Notes: generated by a model not told the origin, from the letters alone. Counted from the first letter of the stretch, positions 34,173 to 44,416 are shown. The stretch is 64,000 nt of DNA from Nocardioides sp. AX2bis (GCF_902506435.1 NZ_LR733215.1:2539542-2603541), one strand, 5' to 3'. Made by a program: numbers and translations.

Positions 34173-35362
34173 TACTCGGTGGCGGCGAGCTGGCCGCAGG
34201 CCCCGTCGATCTCGGAGCCTCGGGTGTCGCGGACCGTGGTCGGGATGCCCTTGGCCTCGAGGCGGCGTACGAACTCGCGCTCGTCGGCCGGGTCCGAGGC
34301 GGTCCACCTGCTCCCCGGGGTGGGGTTCAGCGGGATCAGGTTGACGTGAACCCAGCCCCAGTTGCCGAACCCGTTGAGGACGTCACCGAGGAGGTCGGCG
34401 CGCCAGGCCTGGTCGTTGATCCCGCGCATCATGGCGTACTCGATCGAGACGCGACGCTTGGTGACGCGGGCGTAGTCCCAGGCCGCCTCGACGGTCTCGG
34501 CGACCGAGGAGCGGGTGTTGATCGGGACCAGCTCGTTGCGCAGCTCGTCGTCGGGAGCGTGCAGGCTCAGCGCGAGGGTGCAGGCGATGCCCTCCTCGGT
34601 GAGCTGGCGGATGCGCGGGACGAGACCGACCGTCGACACCGTGACACCGCGCGCCGACATGCCCAGGCCCTCGGGCGCCGGCGAGGTGAGCCGGCGTACG
34701 GCGCCCACGACCGCCTTGTAGTTGGCCAGCGGCTCCCCCATGCCCATGAAGACCACGTTGGAGACCCGGCCCGGACCACCCGGGACCTCGCCGCGCTGCA
34801 ACGACCGCGCCCCGGCGAGGACCTGCTCGACGATCTCCGCGGTCGACATGTTGCGCTGCAGGCCGCCCTGGCCGGTGGCACAGAACGGGCAGGCCATGCC
34901 GCAACCGGCCTGGCTGGAGACGCACATCGTCACGCGGCCGGGGTAGCGCATCAGCACCGACTCGACCAGCGCGCCGTCGAAGAGCTTCCACAGGGTCTTG
35001 CGGGTGGTGCCCTTGTCCGCCTCCAGCGTGCGCAGCGGCGTCATCAACGTCGGCAGCAGGCCCGCGACCAGCGGCTCGCGCTGGGCGGCCGGCAGGTCGG
35101 TCATCAGCTCGGGGTCGTCGACCAGCCGGGCGAAGTAGTGGTTCGAGAGCTGCTTGGCGCGGAATCCCGGCAGCCCCTTCTCGGTCGCCAGGGCGACCCG
35201 CTCGTCGAGCGTCAGGTCGGCGAGGTGGCGCGGCGGCTTGGCCCGTCCGCGCGGCTCGTCGAAGACCAGCGGGAGGGCGGCGCGGCCGGCCGGCTCGGCG
35301 GGAGCGACGGCGGCGGCCGCCGGGACGGCAGGGGCGGAGGAGGGGGCGGGGTTCTCAGGCAT
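34172..35362 (-). CDS. rlmN: 23S rRNA (adenine2503-C2)/tRNA methyltransferase
   Basis: Radical SAM enzyme of 396 residues that methylates C2 of A2503 in 23S rRNA and A37 of some tRNAs. The cluster motif CxxxCxxC is Cys154, Cys158, Cys161 in [11 protein letters not shown]; the methyl-carrying Cys near the C-terminus is in GACGQL. An Ala/Pro-rich extension of about 30 residues precedes the conserved [22 protein letters not shown] at 35362 has GGGGGAG upstream. Its position downstream of cdsA follows the M. tuberculosis order. Confidence 0.95.
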   Translation of the reverse strand: MPENPAPSSAPAVPAAAAVAPAEPAGRAALPLVFDEPRGRAKPPRHLADLTLDERVALATEKGLPGFRAKQLSNHYFARLVDDPELMTDLPAAQREPLVAGLLPTLMTPLRTLEADKGTTRKTLWKLFDGALVESVLMRYPGRVTMCVSSQAGCGMACPFCATGQGGLQRNMSTAEIVEQVLAGARSLQRGEVPGGPGRVSNVVFMGMGEPLANYKAVVGAVRRLTSPAPEGLGMSARGVTVSTVGLVPRIRQLTEEGIACTLALSLHAPDDELRNELVPINTRSSVAETVEAAWDYARVTKRRVSIEYAMMRGINDQAWRADLLGDVLNGFGNWGWVHVNLIPLNPTPGSRWTASDPADEREFVRRLEAKGIPTTVRDTRGSEIDGACGQLAATE

Positions 35363-35439
35363 GGCTCCCCCAGTGTCGCACCGCGGCGGGTGCCGGGCCG
35401 AACCCGCGGCCCGGACCTGCTCGGGCCGGCTCGGGCCGC

Positions 35440-35820
35440 TCAGCTCGTGCGGACCAGCACGAGCAGCACCAGCGCAGCCACGACGGCCACCACGACCGCG
35501 GTCGAGACCATCCCGAGCAGCAGGTAGAGCCCGAACCGGCGGGTCCGGGGCGCGACGCTCAGCCCGATCGGCACCAGGAGCACGAGCAGCACGAACGGGA
35601 AGAGGGTCTCGGTCGTGTCGGTGTCGGTCAGGGTGCTGAGCAGGCCGGCGTACAGCCCCGGCACGACGATGATCGTCACCAGCCCCGCGAAGAACCCGGC
35701 GAGCGCGGTGAACGTGGGGTGGTCGCGGTGCCACCACCGCGGATCGGGTGCGGCGTCGTCGTCCTTCCCGGCAGCGGTCGGGGTCGACGGCGCCTCGGCG
35801 GCGGACGGTGCGTCACTCAT
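35440..35820 (-). CDS. Membrane protein, 126 aa, three hydrophobic segments
   Basis: Hydrophilic, Asp/Ala-rich N-terminus of about 40 residues, then three membrane segments: [38 protein letters not shown] and [20 protein letters not shown]. No recognised domain. The ATG overlaps the stop of the upstream histidine phosphatase gene as ATGA, so the two are translated together. Confidence 0.7.
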   Translation of the reverse strand: MSDAPSAAEAPSTPTAAGKDDDAAPDPRWWHRDHPTFTALAGFFAGLVTIIVVPGLYAGLLSTLTDTDTTETLFPFVLLVLLVPIGLSVAPRTRRFGLYLLLGMVSTAVVVAVVAALVLLVLVRTS

Positions 35821-36344
35821 CCGATGATCGTAGGCACCTCGAGGCTCGCGACGAGGTCCGGCATGCCGAGCACGCGCCAACGATCCAGGTCGGGCTCCCG
35901 CCCGGTCAGGGTCGCGACGACCACGGTCCACGCCGTGCCGTGACCGACCAGCACCAGGTCCTCCCCCGGAGCTGCGGTGAGGAGCCCACGCACCGCCTCG
36001 AGCACCCGGTCCCGGCAGTCGTCCAGCGGCTCCCACCCCGGGGCGGCCGGCCGGTCCGACGTCGCGAACGCAGGTTCCACGGTGCCCGGGAAGTCGCTGA
36101 TCCACCCCGCGTCCCGACGGTGCTCGGCGAGGCCCTCGACGACGTCGAGCGGCCCGGGGTGCAGGAGCGCGGCCGTCGCCCGCGCCTTCGGCTCGGGCGA
36201 GGTCGCCCAGCGCGCGCCGGCCGGGAGCCCGTGCGACCAGCCGACCACCTCGTCGTACGCCCCCGCGGCCAACGGCCAGGTGGACGCCGGTGTGGCCGGG
36301 TCGACGGCGGGCCGCCCGTGGCGCACCAGGTGCAGGGCCGTCAT
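35817..36344 (-). CDS. Histidine phosphatase family protein
   Basis: Phosphoglycerate-mutase-like phosphatase of 175 residues. The catalytic motif LVRHGRP (Arg8, His9, Gly10) is at the N-terminus and the second catalytic His in LVLVGHGTAWT; a conserved Arg and Glu (ATSPEPKARATA) also fit. The substrate is unknown. It is coupled to the following membrane protein gene by an ATGA overlap and follows cdsA by 13 bases. Confidence 0.82.
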   Translation of the reverse strand: MTALHLVRHGRPAVDPATPASTWPLAAGAYDEVVGWSHGLPAGARWATSPEPKARATAALLHPGPLDVVEGLAEHRRDAGWISDFPGTVEPAFATSDRPAAPGWEPLDDCRDRVLEAVRGLLTAAPGEDLVLVGHGTAWTVVVATLTGREPDLDRWRVLGMPDLVASLEVPTIIG

Positions 36345-36357
36345 GCCGGGGGCCGGG

Positions 36358-37293
36358 TCAGAAGACGGCGTAGTGCAGCAGCAGCCAGATCGGCGCGACC
36401 GTGGCCAGGATCGAGTCGAGCCGGTCCATCAGCCCGCCGTGCCCGGGGATCACCTGGCTCATGTCCTTGATCCCGAGGTCGCGCTTCATCACCGACTCGC
36501 ACAGGTCACCCAGGGTGGCCATCACGACCGCGATCAGGCCCAGGGCGATGCCGACCCACCAGTCGCCGTCGAGCAGCAGGACCACCAGCGCGACACCGGC
36601 CGCGGCGGTGAACACGAACGACCCGGCGAAGCCCTCCCAGGACTTCTTCGGCGAGATGACCGGGGCCATCGGGTGCTTGCCGAACAGCACGCCGGCGACG
36701 TAGCCGCCGATGTCGGAGGCGATGGTGACCACGATGAAGACGATGACCCCGGCCACGCCGTCGTCGCCGAGACCGTTGCCGGTCAGCCCGCCCTCGCGAA
36801 GCAGCAGGGCCACGAACGAGCCGAGGAACGGCACGTAGACGACGGTGAAGACGGCTGCGGTGGCGTTCTGGACGTAGCCGTCGATCCCCCGGCGCAGCAG
36901 CCACAGCATCACCACGAGCGCGGTGACGGCCGTCGCGGTGACCAGCGCCTCGGCACCCCAGACGAAGGCCACCACGACCATGACGCCGCCGCCGAGCATG
37001 ATCGGCTGCTCGGGGATGTCGATGCCCTTGGCCAGGAGCCCCCGGTGCAGCTCCCACACGGCGACGACCACGGCGGCCACCACGACGAGCATGAAGACCG
37101 GCTTGACGAAGTACAGCGTGCCGCCGACCAGGCCGAGGAGCAGCACGGCGGAGCCCACGGCCGCGGGCAGGTTGCGCCCCGCCCGCCCGTGGTCCTTGCG
37201 CTGCGCCGGGGTCGGGTAGGGCCGACCGGGCACCTGCCCGCCGGAGGGCGGGCCGGGGCTCGTCGGGGACGGGGTGTCGGGTGGGGTGCTCAT
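36358..37293 (-). CDS. cdsA: Phosphatidate cytidylyltransferase
   Basis: Membrane enzyme of 311 residues that makes CDP-diacylglycerol from phosphatidate and CTP, the entry to phosphatidylinositol, phosphatidylglycerol and cardiolipin. A Pro-rich cytoplasmic N-terminus of about 40 residues precedes eight or so membrane helices. The family signature is present as SVMKRDLGIKDMSQVIPGHG followed by GLMDRLDS. It lies between frr and the phosphatase gene in the order found in other actinobacteria. Confidence 0.95.
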   Translation of the reverse strand: MSTPPDTPSPTSPGPPSGGQVPGRPYPTPAQRKDHGRAGRNLPAAVGSAVLLLGLVGGTLYFVKPVFMLVVVAAVVVAVWELHRGLLAKGIDIPEQPIMLGGGVMVVVAFVWGAEALVTATAVTALVVMLWLLRRGIDGYVQNATAAVFTVVYVPFLGSFVALLLREGGLTGNGLGDDGVAGVIVFIVVTIASDIGGYVAGVLFGKHPMAPVISPKKSWEGFAGSFVFTAAAGVALVVLLLDGDWWVGIALGLIAVVMATLGDLCESVMKRDLGIKDMSQVIPGHGGLMDRLDSILATVAPIWLLLHYAVF

Positions 37294-37318
37294 CCCGGCG
37301 GCGGTCGCGTCGAGGTCC

Positions 37319-37876
37319 TCAGACCTCGATCAGCTCCGACTCCTTGGCCTTGAGCATGTCGTCGATCGCGTCGGTGTGCTTCTTGGTGACGCCGTCGAGG
37401 CGCTTCTCGGCCCCGGTGACGTCGTCCTTGCCGACCTCGCCGTCCTTCTCGAGCTTCTCGAGGTTCTGCTTGGAGGTGCGGCGCAGGTTGCGCACGGCCA
37501 CCCGCCCGTCCTCGGCCTTGCCGCGGGCGACCTTGATGTACTCCTTGCGGCGCTCCTCGGTGAGCTCGGGGAACACGCAGCGGATCATCTTGCCGTCGTC
37601 GGCGGGGTTCACGCCGAGGTCGGAGTCGCGGATCGCGCGCTCGATGCCCTTCATCGCGCCCTGGTCGTAGGGCTGGATCAGGATGACCCGGGCCTCGGGG
37701 GCGGTGAAGGAGGCCAGCTGCTGCAGCGGCGTGGGCGAGCCGTAGTAGTCGACGAGGATCTTGCTGAACATGCTGGGGTGCGCCCGACCCGCACGGATCG
37801 CGGCGAAGTCCTCACGCGTCGCTTCGACCGACTTGGCCATCTTGGCGTCGGCCTCGTTGAGGATGTCGTTGATCAC
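37319..37876 (-). CDS. frr: Ribosome recycling factor
   Basis: Cytoplasmic factor of 185 residues that splits post-termination ribosomes with EF-G. Typical segments are visible: MAKSVEATREDFAAIRAGRA, FTAPEARVILIQPYD and NLRRTSKQNLEKLEKDGE. Full length. GTG start with an AGGAG site 6 bases upstream. It follows pyrH in the conserved pyrH-frr-cdsA order. Confidence 0.96.
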   Translation of the reverse strand: MINDILNEADAKMAKSVEATREDFAAIRAGRAHPSMFSKILVDYYGSPTPLQQLASFTAPEARVILIQPYDQGAMKGIERAIRDSDLGVNPADDGKMIRCVFPELTEERRKEYIKVARGKAEDGRVAVRNLRRTSKQNLEKLEKDGEVGKDDVTGAEKRLDGVTKKHTDAIDDMLKAKESELIEV

Positions 37877-37951
37877 GGGGAGCTCCTGGGGATCGGTGGT
37901 GCGAGGACGTACGGGTGCGACCGCCGGAGACTGCCCGCGGTCAGCGGGGCG

Positions 37952-38665
37952 TCAGCCGGGGTGCACCAACGTCCCGATCTTCTCACCCCGCACCGCCTTG
38001 AGGATCGCACCCTCGTCGGCCATGCCGAAGACGATCATCGGCAGCTTGTTCTCGCTGCACAGCGTGAAGGCCGTCTGGTCCATGATCTGCAGACCTCGGC
38101 TGATGGCCTCGTCGTAGGTGAGCTCGTCGAACTTGGTGGCGCTCGGGTCCTTCTTCGGGTCCGCGGAGTAGATGCCGTCGACGCCGGACTTGTCGTAGAG
38201 CACGATGTCGCAGCGGCTCTCGAGCGCGCGCTGGACCGCCACGGTGTCGGTGGAGAAGAACGGCATGCCCATCCCGGCGCCGAAGATCACCACGCGCCCC
38301 TTCTCCATGTGGCGGATGGCGCGGCGGGGGACGTACGGCTCCGCGACCTGGCCCATGGTGATGGCGGTCTGGACCCGGGTGTCGATGCCCAGCTTCTCCA
38401 GGAAGTCCTGGAGGGCCAGGCAGTTCATGACGATCCCGAGCATGCCCATGTAGTCGGCACGCACGCGGTCCATGCCGCGCTGCTGGAGCTCGGCGCCGCG
38501 GAAGAAGTTCCCGCCGCCGGTCACCACCGCGACCTGGGTCCCGGTCTGCACGACCTCGGCGATCTCCTGAGCGATCCGCTGGACGACGTCGGGGTCGATG
38601 CCCACCTTGCCGCCGCCGAAGACCTCGCCGGACAGCTTGAGCAGCACACGGTTGTATCCGGTCAC
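37952..38665 (-). CDS. pyrH: UMP kinase
   Basis: Amino-acid-kinase-fold enzyme of 237 residues that phosphorylates UMP to UDP. The phosphate loop [13 protein letters not shown] and the UMP site [10 protein letters not shown] are clear, and [13 protein letters not shown] and [12 protein letters not shown] follow as expected. The GTG start ([13 protein letters not shown]) is chosen over an upstream ATG lying in the terminator hairpin of tsf. Confidence 0.96.
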   Translation of the reverse strand: MTGYNRVLLKLSGEVFGGGKVGIDPDVVQRIAQEIAEVVQTGTQVAVVTGGGNFFRGAELQQRGMDRVRADYMGMLGIVMNCLALQDFLEKLGIDTRVQTAITMGQVAEPYVPRRAIRHMEKGRVVIFGAGMGMPFFSTDTVAVQRALESRCDIVLYDKSGVDGIYSADPKKDPSATKFDELTYDEAISRGLQIMDQTAFTLCSENKLPMIVFGMADEGAILKAVRGEKIGTLVHPG

Positions 38666-38706
38666 GGCCGGGTCCTCCTGGGGGTGGAGCGGGCAGGGGC
38701 ACACGA

Positions 38707-38750
38707 AGAGGCCGGCCCGATGAGTCGTCTCCTCCTCATCGAACCGGCCT
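38707..38750 (-). terminator. Two-part hairpin between tsf and pyrH
   Basis: GAGGCCGG pairs with CCGGCCTC and, inside, GATGAG pairs with CTCATC. It lies 27 bases after the tsf stop and before the pyrH start, so it may end or attenuate the rpsB-tsf transcript. Confidence 0.6.
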
Positions 38751-38776
38751 CCTGCGTGTTCGGGCAACCTAGCCGA

Positions 38777-39589
38777 TCAGGCGCCGACCTCGAAACGGGC
38801 GAACCGCTTCACGGTGGTGCCGGAGGCGTCGAGGACGGCCTGCACGCTCTTCTTGTTCTCGGTCACCGACGGCTGCTCGAGCAGCACGACGTCCTTGAAG
38901 AAGCCGTTGAGGCGGCCCTCGGTGATCTTGGCGATCGCCTGCTCGGGCTTGCCCTCCTCGCGGGAGGTGGCCTCGGCGATCTCGCGCTCCTTGGCCACGA
39001 CGTCGGCCGGGACCTCGTCGCGGGTCAGGAACTGCGGACGCATCGCGGCGACCTGCATGGCGGCACCGCGGGCGGCGTCGGCGTCACCCTCGTACTCGAC
39101 CAGGACGCCCACGGCGGGGGGCAGGTCGGCGGCACGGCGGTGGAGGTAGGTCACGACGGGGCCCTCGAAGTAGGCCACGCGGCCCAGCTCGATCTTCTCC
39201 CCGATGGTGATCGCGAGCTCCTCGACGACCTCCCCGATGGTCTTGCCGTCCAGCGGCACGGCCTTGACCGCCTCGACGTCGCCGGCCTGGGCGGACTCGG
39301 CGGCCTCGACGATGCGCTGGGCGGTCGCGACGAAGTCCTCGTTCTTGGCCACGAAGTCGGTCTCGCACTTGATCTCGACGAGCGCGCCACCGGAGGTGAC
39401 GACGAGGCCGGCGGAGGCCTCGCGCTCGGCGCCGCGCTTGGCGGCCTTCGCGGCGCCCTTGACGCGGAGCAGCTCGACGGCCTGGCCGTGGTCGCCCTCG
39501 GCCTCCTCGAGCGCCTTCTTGCAGTCCATCATCCCGGCGCCGGTCTGCTCGCGCAGCTTCTTGACGTCGGCAGCGGTGAAGCTTGCCAT
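38777..39589 (-). CDS. tsf: Elongation factor Ts
   Basis: Nucleotide exchange factor for EF-Tu, 270 residues. The N-terminal UBA-like helix set ([20 protein letters not shown]) and the EF-Tu-contacting [13 protein letters not shown] are intact. ATG start with GGAGA upstream. It follows rpsB, the usual bacterial pairing. Confidence 0.97.
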   Translation of the reverse strand: MASFTAADVKKLREQTGAGMMDCKKALEEAEGDHGQAVELLRVKGAAKAAKRGAEREASAGLVVTSGGALVEIKCETDFVAKNEDFVATAQRIVEAAESAQAGDVEAVKAVPLDGKTIGEVVEELAITIGEKIELGRVAYFEGPVVTYLHRRAADLPPAVGVLVEYEGDADAARGAAMQVAAMRPQFLTRDEVPADVVAKEREIAEATSREEGKPEQAIAKITEGRLNGFFKDVVLLEQPSVTENKKSVQAVLDASGTTVKRFARFEVGA

Positions 39590-39690
39590 CAGTTCGTCTC
39601 CCTCGACTCTTTACGTGCTACGTGACCGCACCACCCCGCCACGCGGGCGCGGCGGGGTGGTCCGGTCGTACGGGTTGGTGCGGGTGAGGC

Positions 39691-40701
39691 TCAGGCCTCG
39701 GTGGTCGACGCCTCGGCGTCGGCGGGGGCCTCGGCGGCGGGGGCCTCGGTCTCGGCGGGAGCCTCGGCGGTCTCGCCCTCGGCGGCCGGGGCCGGCGCGG
39801 CCGGGGTGGCCTCGGCGGCGGGGGCCGCGGCAGCGGCGGACTCGGCGGCCTCGGAGGAGGCACCCGTGCCCTCGGCGGCCGGGGTCGTCGCGGCGGCGTC
39901 GCCACCGGTCGCGGCCACGGCGGCCTTGTCGGCGTCACCGGCGAGCAGCTCGCGCTCCCACTCGGCCAGCGGCTCCTCGGTGGTGCCGGTGCCGGCGGAG
40001 GCCTTGCCACCGGAGCGGGCCATCAGGCCCTCGGCGACGGCGTCGGCGATCACGCGGGTCAGCAGACCGACGGCGCGGATGGCGTCGTCGTTGCCCGGGA
40101 TCGGGAAGTCGACCTCGTCGGGGTCGCAGTTGGTGTCAAGGATCCCGATGATCGGGATCTTCAGCTTGCGGCACTCCTCGACGGCGAGGTGCTCCTTCTT
40201 GGTGTCGACCACCCAGACCGCGGCGGGGACGCGGGTCATGTCCCGGATCCCGCCCAGGGTCTTGTCGAGCTTGTCGCGCTCCCGCTTCATCTGCAGGAGC
40301 TCCTTCTTGGTGCGGCTGGAGCCGGCCACGTCGTCGAAGTCGACGTCGTCGAGCTCCTTGAGGCGGTTGATCCGCTGGTGCACCGTCTGGAAGTTGGTGA
40401 GCATGCCACCGAGCCAGCGCTGGTTGACGTAGGGCATGCCGACGCGCGTCGCCTGCTCGGCGATGGCCTCCTGGGCCTGCTTCTTCGTGCCGACGAACAT
40501 GATCGCGCCGCCGCGGGACACCGTCTCCTTGATGAAGGCGAACGAGGTGTCGATGTAGGACAGCGACTGCTGCAGGTCGATGATGTAGATGCCGTTGCGC
40601 TCGGTCATGATGAAGCGCTTCATCTTGGGGTTCCAGCGACGGGTCTGGTGCCCGAAGTGGACGCCGCTCTCGAGGAGCTGGCGCATGGTGACGACTGCCA
40701 T
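39691..40701 (-). CDS. rpsB: 30S ribosomal protein S2
   Basis: Small-subunit protein of 336 residues. The conserved body runs from [20 protein letters not shown] through the [12 protein letters not shown] and [13 protein letters not shown] segments to about residue 255. A tail of roughly 80 residues follows that is almost entirely Ala, Glu, Thr and Pro ([20 protein letters not shown]), longer than in most S2 proteins. The ATG at 40701 is the conserved start; the open frame upstream is untranslated leader. Confidence 0.97.
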   Translation of the reverse strand: MAVVTMRQLLESGVHFGHQTRRWNPKMKRFIMTERNGIYIIDLQQSLSYIDTSFAFIKETVSRGGAIMFVGTKKQAQEAIAEQATRVGMPYVNQRWLGGMLTNFQTVHQRINRLKELDDVDFDDVAGSSRTKKELLQMKRERDKLDKTLGGIRDMTRVPAAVWVVDTKKEHLAVEECRKLKIPIIGILDTNCDPDEVDFPIPGNDDAIRAVGLLTRVIADAVAEGLMARSGGKASAGTGTTEEPLAEWERELLAGDADKAAVAATGGDAAATTPAAEGTGASSEAAESAAAAAPAAEATPAAPAPAAEGETAEAPAETEAPAAEAPADAEASTTEA

Positions 40702-40956
40702 GGTGATGTTCTCCTGTGTGGAGCGCACCCCGTGCGTCCGCCCTTGGCACAGGACGGACCGGGACGTGCTCCGGTCGTGTTCAGAGTTGATGCGCCCGGC
40801 TGGTGCCGGTCGCCCTGACGCCCACGTGCGACCCCACCCGTCCGACGCCTCGCGGCGAGCGGCTGGGACCTGGGGACCGACACCCACGGGAGGTCGGGGC
40901 TCCGGGGAGCACCGTCGTGGTCGGTGGACGTGCGAATTTCGGTCCGGGGACCGATC
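40702..40956 (-). other. Untranslated leader of rpsB
   Basis: This stretch between the proposed rpsB promoter and its ATG carries no credible gene. It contains small hairpins such as CGGTCCCCGGACCG near the 5' end and a complementary pair around 40716-40735, and an AGGAG ribosome site just before the ATG. A long leader in front of rpsB is compatible with autogenous control by S2, but no known leader motif was recognised. Confidence 0.35.
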
Positions 40957-40962
40957 CGCTCC

Positions 40963-40992
40963 AGGGTAGTCCAGGCCCGCGCACGCGGCCAA
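40963..40992 (-). promoter_or_regulatory. Candidate rpsB-tsf promoter
   Basis: On the minus strand TTGGCC and TACCCT are separated by 18 bases, a good housekeeping promoter. Transcription would begin about 255 bases before the rpsB ATG. Confidence 0.5.
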
Positions 40993-41092
40993 TCGGCCCG
41001 GCCCCGTCCACAGCGGCCCCGTCCGGCGACCTGGTCCACCGGTGGCAGGCGGCAGGACTCCCCCGCTCCCCCGGGTCCCCTTCGATGAGGCG

Positions 41093-41683
41093 GTGACCCC
41101 GACCCGGTACCGACGCCTCGCCCCGCTGCTGCTCGCCCTGCTGCTGCTCGTGACGTGCCCGCTGCCGGGGAGCGCGGCGGAGCAGGTGCCGGTCGGCACC
41201 TGGCCGCTGCGCCCGCAGCCGGCGGTCGCGCACCTCTTCGCACCGCCGCCCACGCCGTACGCCGCCGGTCACCGCGGCGTCGACCTCGCCGCCGCCGCGG
41301 GCCAGCCCGTGCGCGCCGCCCTGCCCGGCACCGTCACCTTCGCGGGCAGCATCGCGGGGCGCGGCGTCGTGGTGGTCGACCACGGGGACACCCGCACCAC
41401 CTACGAGCCCGTCGACGCCTCGGTCCGGTCCGGGGCGGAGGTGGACGCCGGCGATCCGGTGGGCCGGGTACGCCCGGGCCCGGCCTCCCACTGCTTCCCC
41501 GCGACCTGCCTGCACTGGGGCTGGATCGCCGGGCAGACCTACCTGGACCCGCTGCTGCTGGTGGGTGCCGGGCCGGTGCGGCTGCTGCCCCTCGTCGCGG
41601 GGGCGTCGCTGGTGGTGGCCACCGCTCCCCCCGGCTACCGGCCGAACCCGTCAGCGGCGTTCCAGGTGAGCCTCTCGCCCTGA
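41093..41683 (+). CDS. Secreted M23 family metallopeptidase
   Basis: Exported LytM-type peptidase of 196 residues that would cut peptidoglycan cross-links. The signal peptide is [20 protein letters not shown] ending near GSAAEQ. The zinc motif [11 protein letters not shown] provides His and Asp; a late CLHWG supplies the last His, with two Cys nearby that may pair. A similar gene lies divergent from rpsB in M. tuberculosis (Rv2891). GTG at 41093 is chosen as it begins just before the signal peptide. The 3' end overlaps the convergent lipoprotein gene by 49 bases. Confidence 0.8.
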   Translation: MTPTRYRRLAPLLLALLLLVTCPLPGSAAEQVPVGTWPLRPQPAVAHLFAPPPTPYAAGHRGVDLAAAAGQPVRAALPGTVTFAGSIAGRGVVVVDHGDTRTTYEPVDASVRSGAEVDAGDPVGRVRPGPASHCFPATCLHWGWIAGQTYLDPLLLVGAGPVRLLPLVAGASLVVATAPPGYRPNPSAAFQVSLSP

Positions 41684-42234
41684 CCGCCTCGCCAGGTGGC
41701 GGTGCCGTCCACCGCGGCCAGGTCGGTCCACCCGTCGAAACCCTCGGTGCTGTCGACGTCCCACTCGGTGAGGTCGCCGTCGCTGGCCAGGGCCAGGGAC
41801 TGCTGCGGGGGCTCGCCGTCGTAGCAGTACAGACCGAAGTCGGCGACAGCGGCGACGAGACCGTCACCGTCGGTGGTCAGGTCGATGCCCTGGCAGGGGT
41901 CGGGCTCCGTCGACTCGACCAGGACCTGCGGGCTCGTCCAGGCGTCGTCCTGGGGCGAGTAGTGCTGCTCGAGCAGACTGCCGCCCCCGGGCGCGTAGCG
42001 CAGCAGCACCGCCCGCCCGTCGGGCAGCTCGAGCAGCGCCTCGTAGTCCTCGCGGAAGCGACGGTCGAAGGACGCCGTGGCGCGGACGTCGTCGTAGACC
42101 GAGGTGTCGTCCTGCGCGGGCGGCGACCCCTCGTCGGAGCGCCCTGCGCCGCAGGCGACGAGCGAGGCGAGCAGGACCGGGACGAGGAGCGGGGCGAGGA
42201 GCAGTGCGCCGGCTCCCCGCCTGGTCTCACGCAC
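41635..42234 (-). CDS. Putative lipoprotein, 199 aa
   Basis: Exported protein with a signal peptide ([20 protein letters not shown]) ending in the lipobox LVAC; the Cys is likely lipidated. The mature part is acidic and rich in Trp and Asp, with short beta-strand-like segments ([19 protein letters not shown]), possibly a propeller fragment. No family recognised. The start overlaps the end of xerC by 8 bases, so it may be co-translated, and the 3' end overlaps the M23 gene. Confidence 0.72.
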   Translation of the reverse strand: MRETRRGAGALLLAPLLVPVLLASLVACGAGRSDEGSPPAQDDTSVYDDVRATASFDRRFREDYEALLELPDGRAVLLRYAPGGGSLLEQHYSPQDDAWTSPQVLVESTEPDPCQGIDLTTDGDGLVAAVADFGLYCYDGEPPQQSLALASDGDLTEWDVDSTEGFDGWTDLAAVDGTATWRGGQGERLTWNAADGFGR

Positions 42235-43177
42235 GGGGGTGCGCCTGCTGGTAGGCGCGGCGGAGCCGCTCGGTCGTCACGTGCGTGTAGCGCTGCGTGG
42301 TCGCGAGGGAGGAGTGGCCGAGGATCTCCTGCACCGACCGCAGGTCCGCGCCACCCTCGAGCAGGTGCGTGGCTGCGGAGTGGCGCAGGCCGTGGGGACC
42401 GATGTCCGGCGCCCCGGGCACCGTCGCCGCCTGCCGGTGGACCACGGTCCGCACGGCGCGCTGGTCGAGCCGACCGCCGCGGGCCCCGAGGAACAGGGCG
42501 GCACCCGAGCCCGGCACGGCCAGCACCGGGCGTCCCCTGGCCAGCCAGCCCTGCAGGGCCAGGGAGGCCGGCCGGCCGTACGGGACCGACCGCTCCTTGC
42601 GTCCCTTGCCCAGGACCCGGAGCAGCTCCCGGTCGCGGTCCACGTCGTCGACGTCGAGACCGACCAGCTCCCCGACCCGGATGCCGGTGGCGTACAGCAG
42701 CTCCAGCAGCGCCGCGTCGCGCAGCCCGACCGGGGACGCGACGCCGTCGACGTCGGCGGCGTCCGCCACCGCGGAGCGCGCCATCGCCTCCGCCTCGTCG
42801 GCACGGAGCACGGCGGGCAGGGTGCGGTGCGGCCGCGGGGACCCCAGGCTCGCGCCGACGTCTCCCGGTGTACGCCCGGTGCGCGCCAGCCAGGCGGTGA
42901 GGACGCGAGCGGCGGTGGCCCGGCGGGCCAAGGTGGACCTGGACCGCCCCTGCGACTGCTGCCGCGCCAGCCAGCTGCGCAGCGTCCGCAGGTCCAGGTC
43001 ACCCGGTTGCGTGGCCCCGCGGCGGGCGGCGTGCTCGAGCATCCCCGCGACGTCGGCGAGGTAGGCCCGCACCGTGTGCGGGGCGAGGTCCCGCTCCGCC
43101 ACCAGGTGCCGCTCGTAGTCGGCCAGCACGCGCGCGAACGGCTCGGGGAGGTCCTCGTCGGGCCCGGGCGCACTCAT
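42227..43177 (-). CDS. xerC: Tyrosine recombinase XerC
   Basis: Site-specific recombinase of 316 residues that resolves chromosome dimers at dif with XerD. The N-terminal SAM-like domain is residues 10-95. Catalytic residues are all present: Arg167 (TGIRVGEL), the Lys in [11 protein letters not shown], His262/Arg265 (HGLRH), His288 (LGHSS) and Tyr297 (TQRYTHV). The locus after dprA matches other actinobacteria, so a chromosomal rather than mobile integrase is likely. TAGCAT lies 6 bases before the ATG. Confidence 0.93.
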   Translation of the reverse strand: MSAPGPDEDLPEPFARVLADYERHLVAERDLAPHTVRAYLADVAGMLEHAARRGATQPGDLDLRTLRSWLARQQSQGRSRSTLARRATAARVLTAWLARTGRTPGDVGASLGSPRPHRTLPAVLRADEAEAMARSAVADAADVDGVASPVGLRDAALLELLYATGIRVGELVGLDVDDVDRDRELLRVLGKGRKERSVPYGRPASLALQGWLARGRPVLAVPGSGAALFLGARGGRLDQRAVRTVVHRQAATVPGAPDIGPHGLRHSAATHLLEGGADLRSVQEILGHSSLATTQRYTHVTTERLRRAYQQAHPRA

Positions 43178-43183
43178 CGCGCC

Positions 43184-43189
43184 ATGCTA
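43184..43189 (-). promoter_or_regulatory. Candidate -10 box of xerC
   Basis: TAGCAT, 6 bases before the xerC ATG on the minus strand; suggests leaderless transcription. Confidence 0.35.
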
Positions 43190-43240
43190 GGTGGACGGTG
43201 ACCCGCGGGCCGTGAGGCCGACCGGCGGGCCGCCGGGGTC

Positions 43241-44416
43241 TCACCGCAGGTCGTCCCGCGCCGTGGGGCTGAGCCGCCATCCCTCCGGGGCGGTCTCGAC
43301 CAGGCCGGCCGCGGCCAGCCGCCGCAACGCGGACCCGACCTCGAGCACTCCCATGCCGGCCCCGCGTGCGACCTCGTCGGTGGGCGCCGGCCCGGCAGCC
43401 GGGACGCCGTCGAGCACCTGGCGCTCCCGCGCGGTGAGCCGGTCGCGCCGGGTCGGGGCCGCCCTCGGCTCGGGGACCAGGCACTCCCCTGCTGCCCCCA
43501 CCAGCTCCAGGACGTCCTCGCCCGAGGTCACCAGGCTGGCCTCGCCGCGGCGCAGCAGCTGGTGCACGCCCTGGGACTGGACGCTGGTCACCGGCCCGGG
43601 CACCGCCATCACCACCCGCCGGAGCCGCTCCGCCCAGGTCGAGGTGTTCAGGGCCCCGCTGCGCACCGCCGCCTCGACGACCACCGTGCCCTGGGAGAGC
43701 GCCGCGATCAGGCGGTTGCGCGCCAGGAACCGGACCCGGGTCGGGGGGTCGTCGAGCGGCGCCTCCGAGACGACCGCCCCCTCCGTGGCGATGGCGGCCA
43801 GCAGCTGCTGGTGGGCCTTCGGGTAGTCCCGGTCGGCACCGCAGGCCAGGACCGCGACGGTGGGTCCCTGGCCGACGAACGCGCCCCGGTGGGCGGCCTG
43901 GTCGATGCCGAACGCCGCCCCGGAGACCACGACCCGGCCGGCCCGGGCGACCCGCACGGCGACGTCGGTGGCCACCTCGGTCCCGTAGGTCGTGGCCGAG
44001 CGGGACCCGACCACGGCGACCGAGGACTCCAGCGCCCGCAGGTCGAGCGGGCCGCGCACCCAGAGCCCGAGCGGCGGCCCGCCGCGGGCGTGCAGCGGCG
44101 GCACGGACCGCAGGTCCTCCAGCGCGGTCGGCCACTCGTCGTCCCCGGGCACCACGAAGCGGATGCCGAGGCGGTCCGCCTTCTCCAGGTCGGCCTCCGG
44201 GTCACATCCCTCGACCCGCCCGGACGCGTCGATCGCGAGCCCGTCCAGCGCGCCCTGGCCGCCCTGCTCGCCCAGCGCCTCGCGCAGCCGGCAGGCGCCG
44301 AGCTCGGCCACGAGGTCGAGCAGCCGGGGGTCCCCCGGCTCCGTCAGCCGGCCGAGGGCGACCCGGGCCAGACGTTCCTGCTCGTCGACGCGTCCCGACG
44401 CCGCGGCGGTGCTCAC
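43241..44416 (-). CDS. dprA: DNA-processing protein DprA
   Basis: Single-stranded DNA-binding Rossmann-fold protein of 391 residues that loads RecA on incoming DNA. Family segments VAVVGSRSATTYGTEVA, VSGAAFGIDQAAHRGAF and FLARNRLIAALSQGTVVVEA are clear. The C-terminal 70 residues form the winged-helix DprA domain (LTARERQVLDGVP). The GTG start overlaps the comM stop as GTGA. Lies in the conserved yraN-comM-dprA-xerC order. Confidence 0.94.
   Translation of the reverse strand: MSTAAASGRVDEQERLARVALGRLTEPGDPRLLDLVAELGACRLREALGEQGGQGALDGLAIDASGRVEGCDPEADLEKADRLGIRFVVPGDDEWPTALEDLRSVPPLHARGGPPLGLWVRGPLDLRALESSVAVVGSRSATTYGTEVATDVAVRVARAGRVVVSGAAFGIDQAAHRGAFVGQGPTVAVLACGADRDYPKAHQQLLAAIATEGAVVSEAPLDDPPTRVRFLARNRLIAALSQGTVVVEAAVRSGALNTSTWAERLRRVVMAVPGPVTSVQSQGVHQLLRRGEASLVTSGEDVLELVGAAGECLVPEPRAAPTRRDRLTARERQVLDGVPAAGPAPTDEVARGAGMGVLEVGSALRRLAAAGLVETAPEGWRLSPTARDDLR

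Noticed and set aside
40702..41253. An N-terminal extension of rpsB by about 180 codons
   Set aside because: Open frame continues but has no conserved sequence; S2 homologues start at [13 protein letters not shown], where a good ribosome site lies.
42227..43177. Phage or island integrase
   Set aside because: Gene context (dprA-xerC order), length and motif set fit the chromosomal XerC; no att-like repeats or phage genes are nearby.
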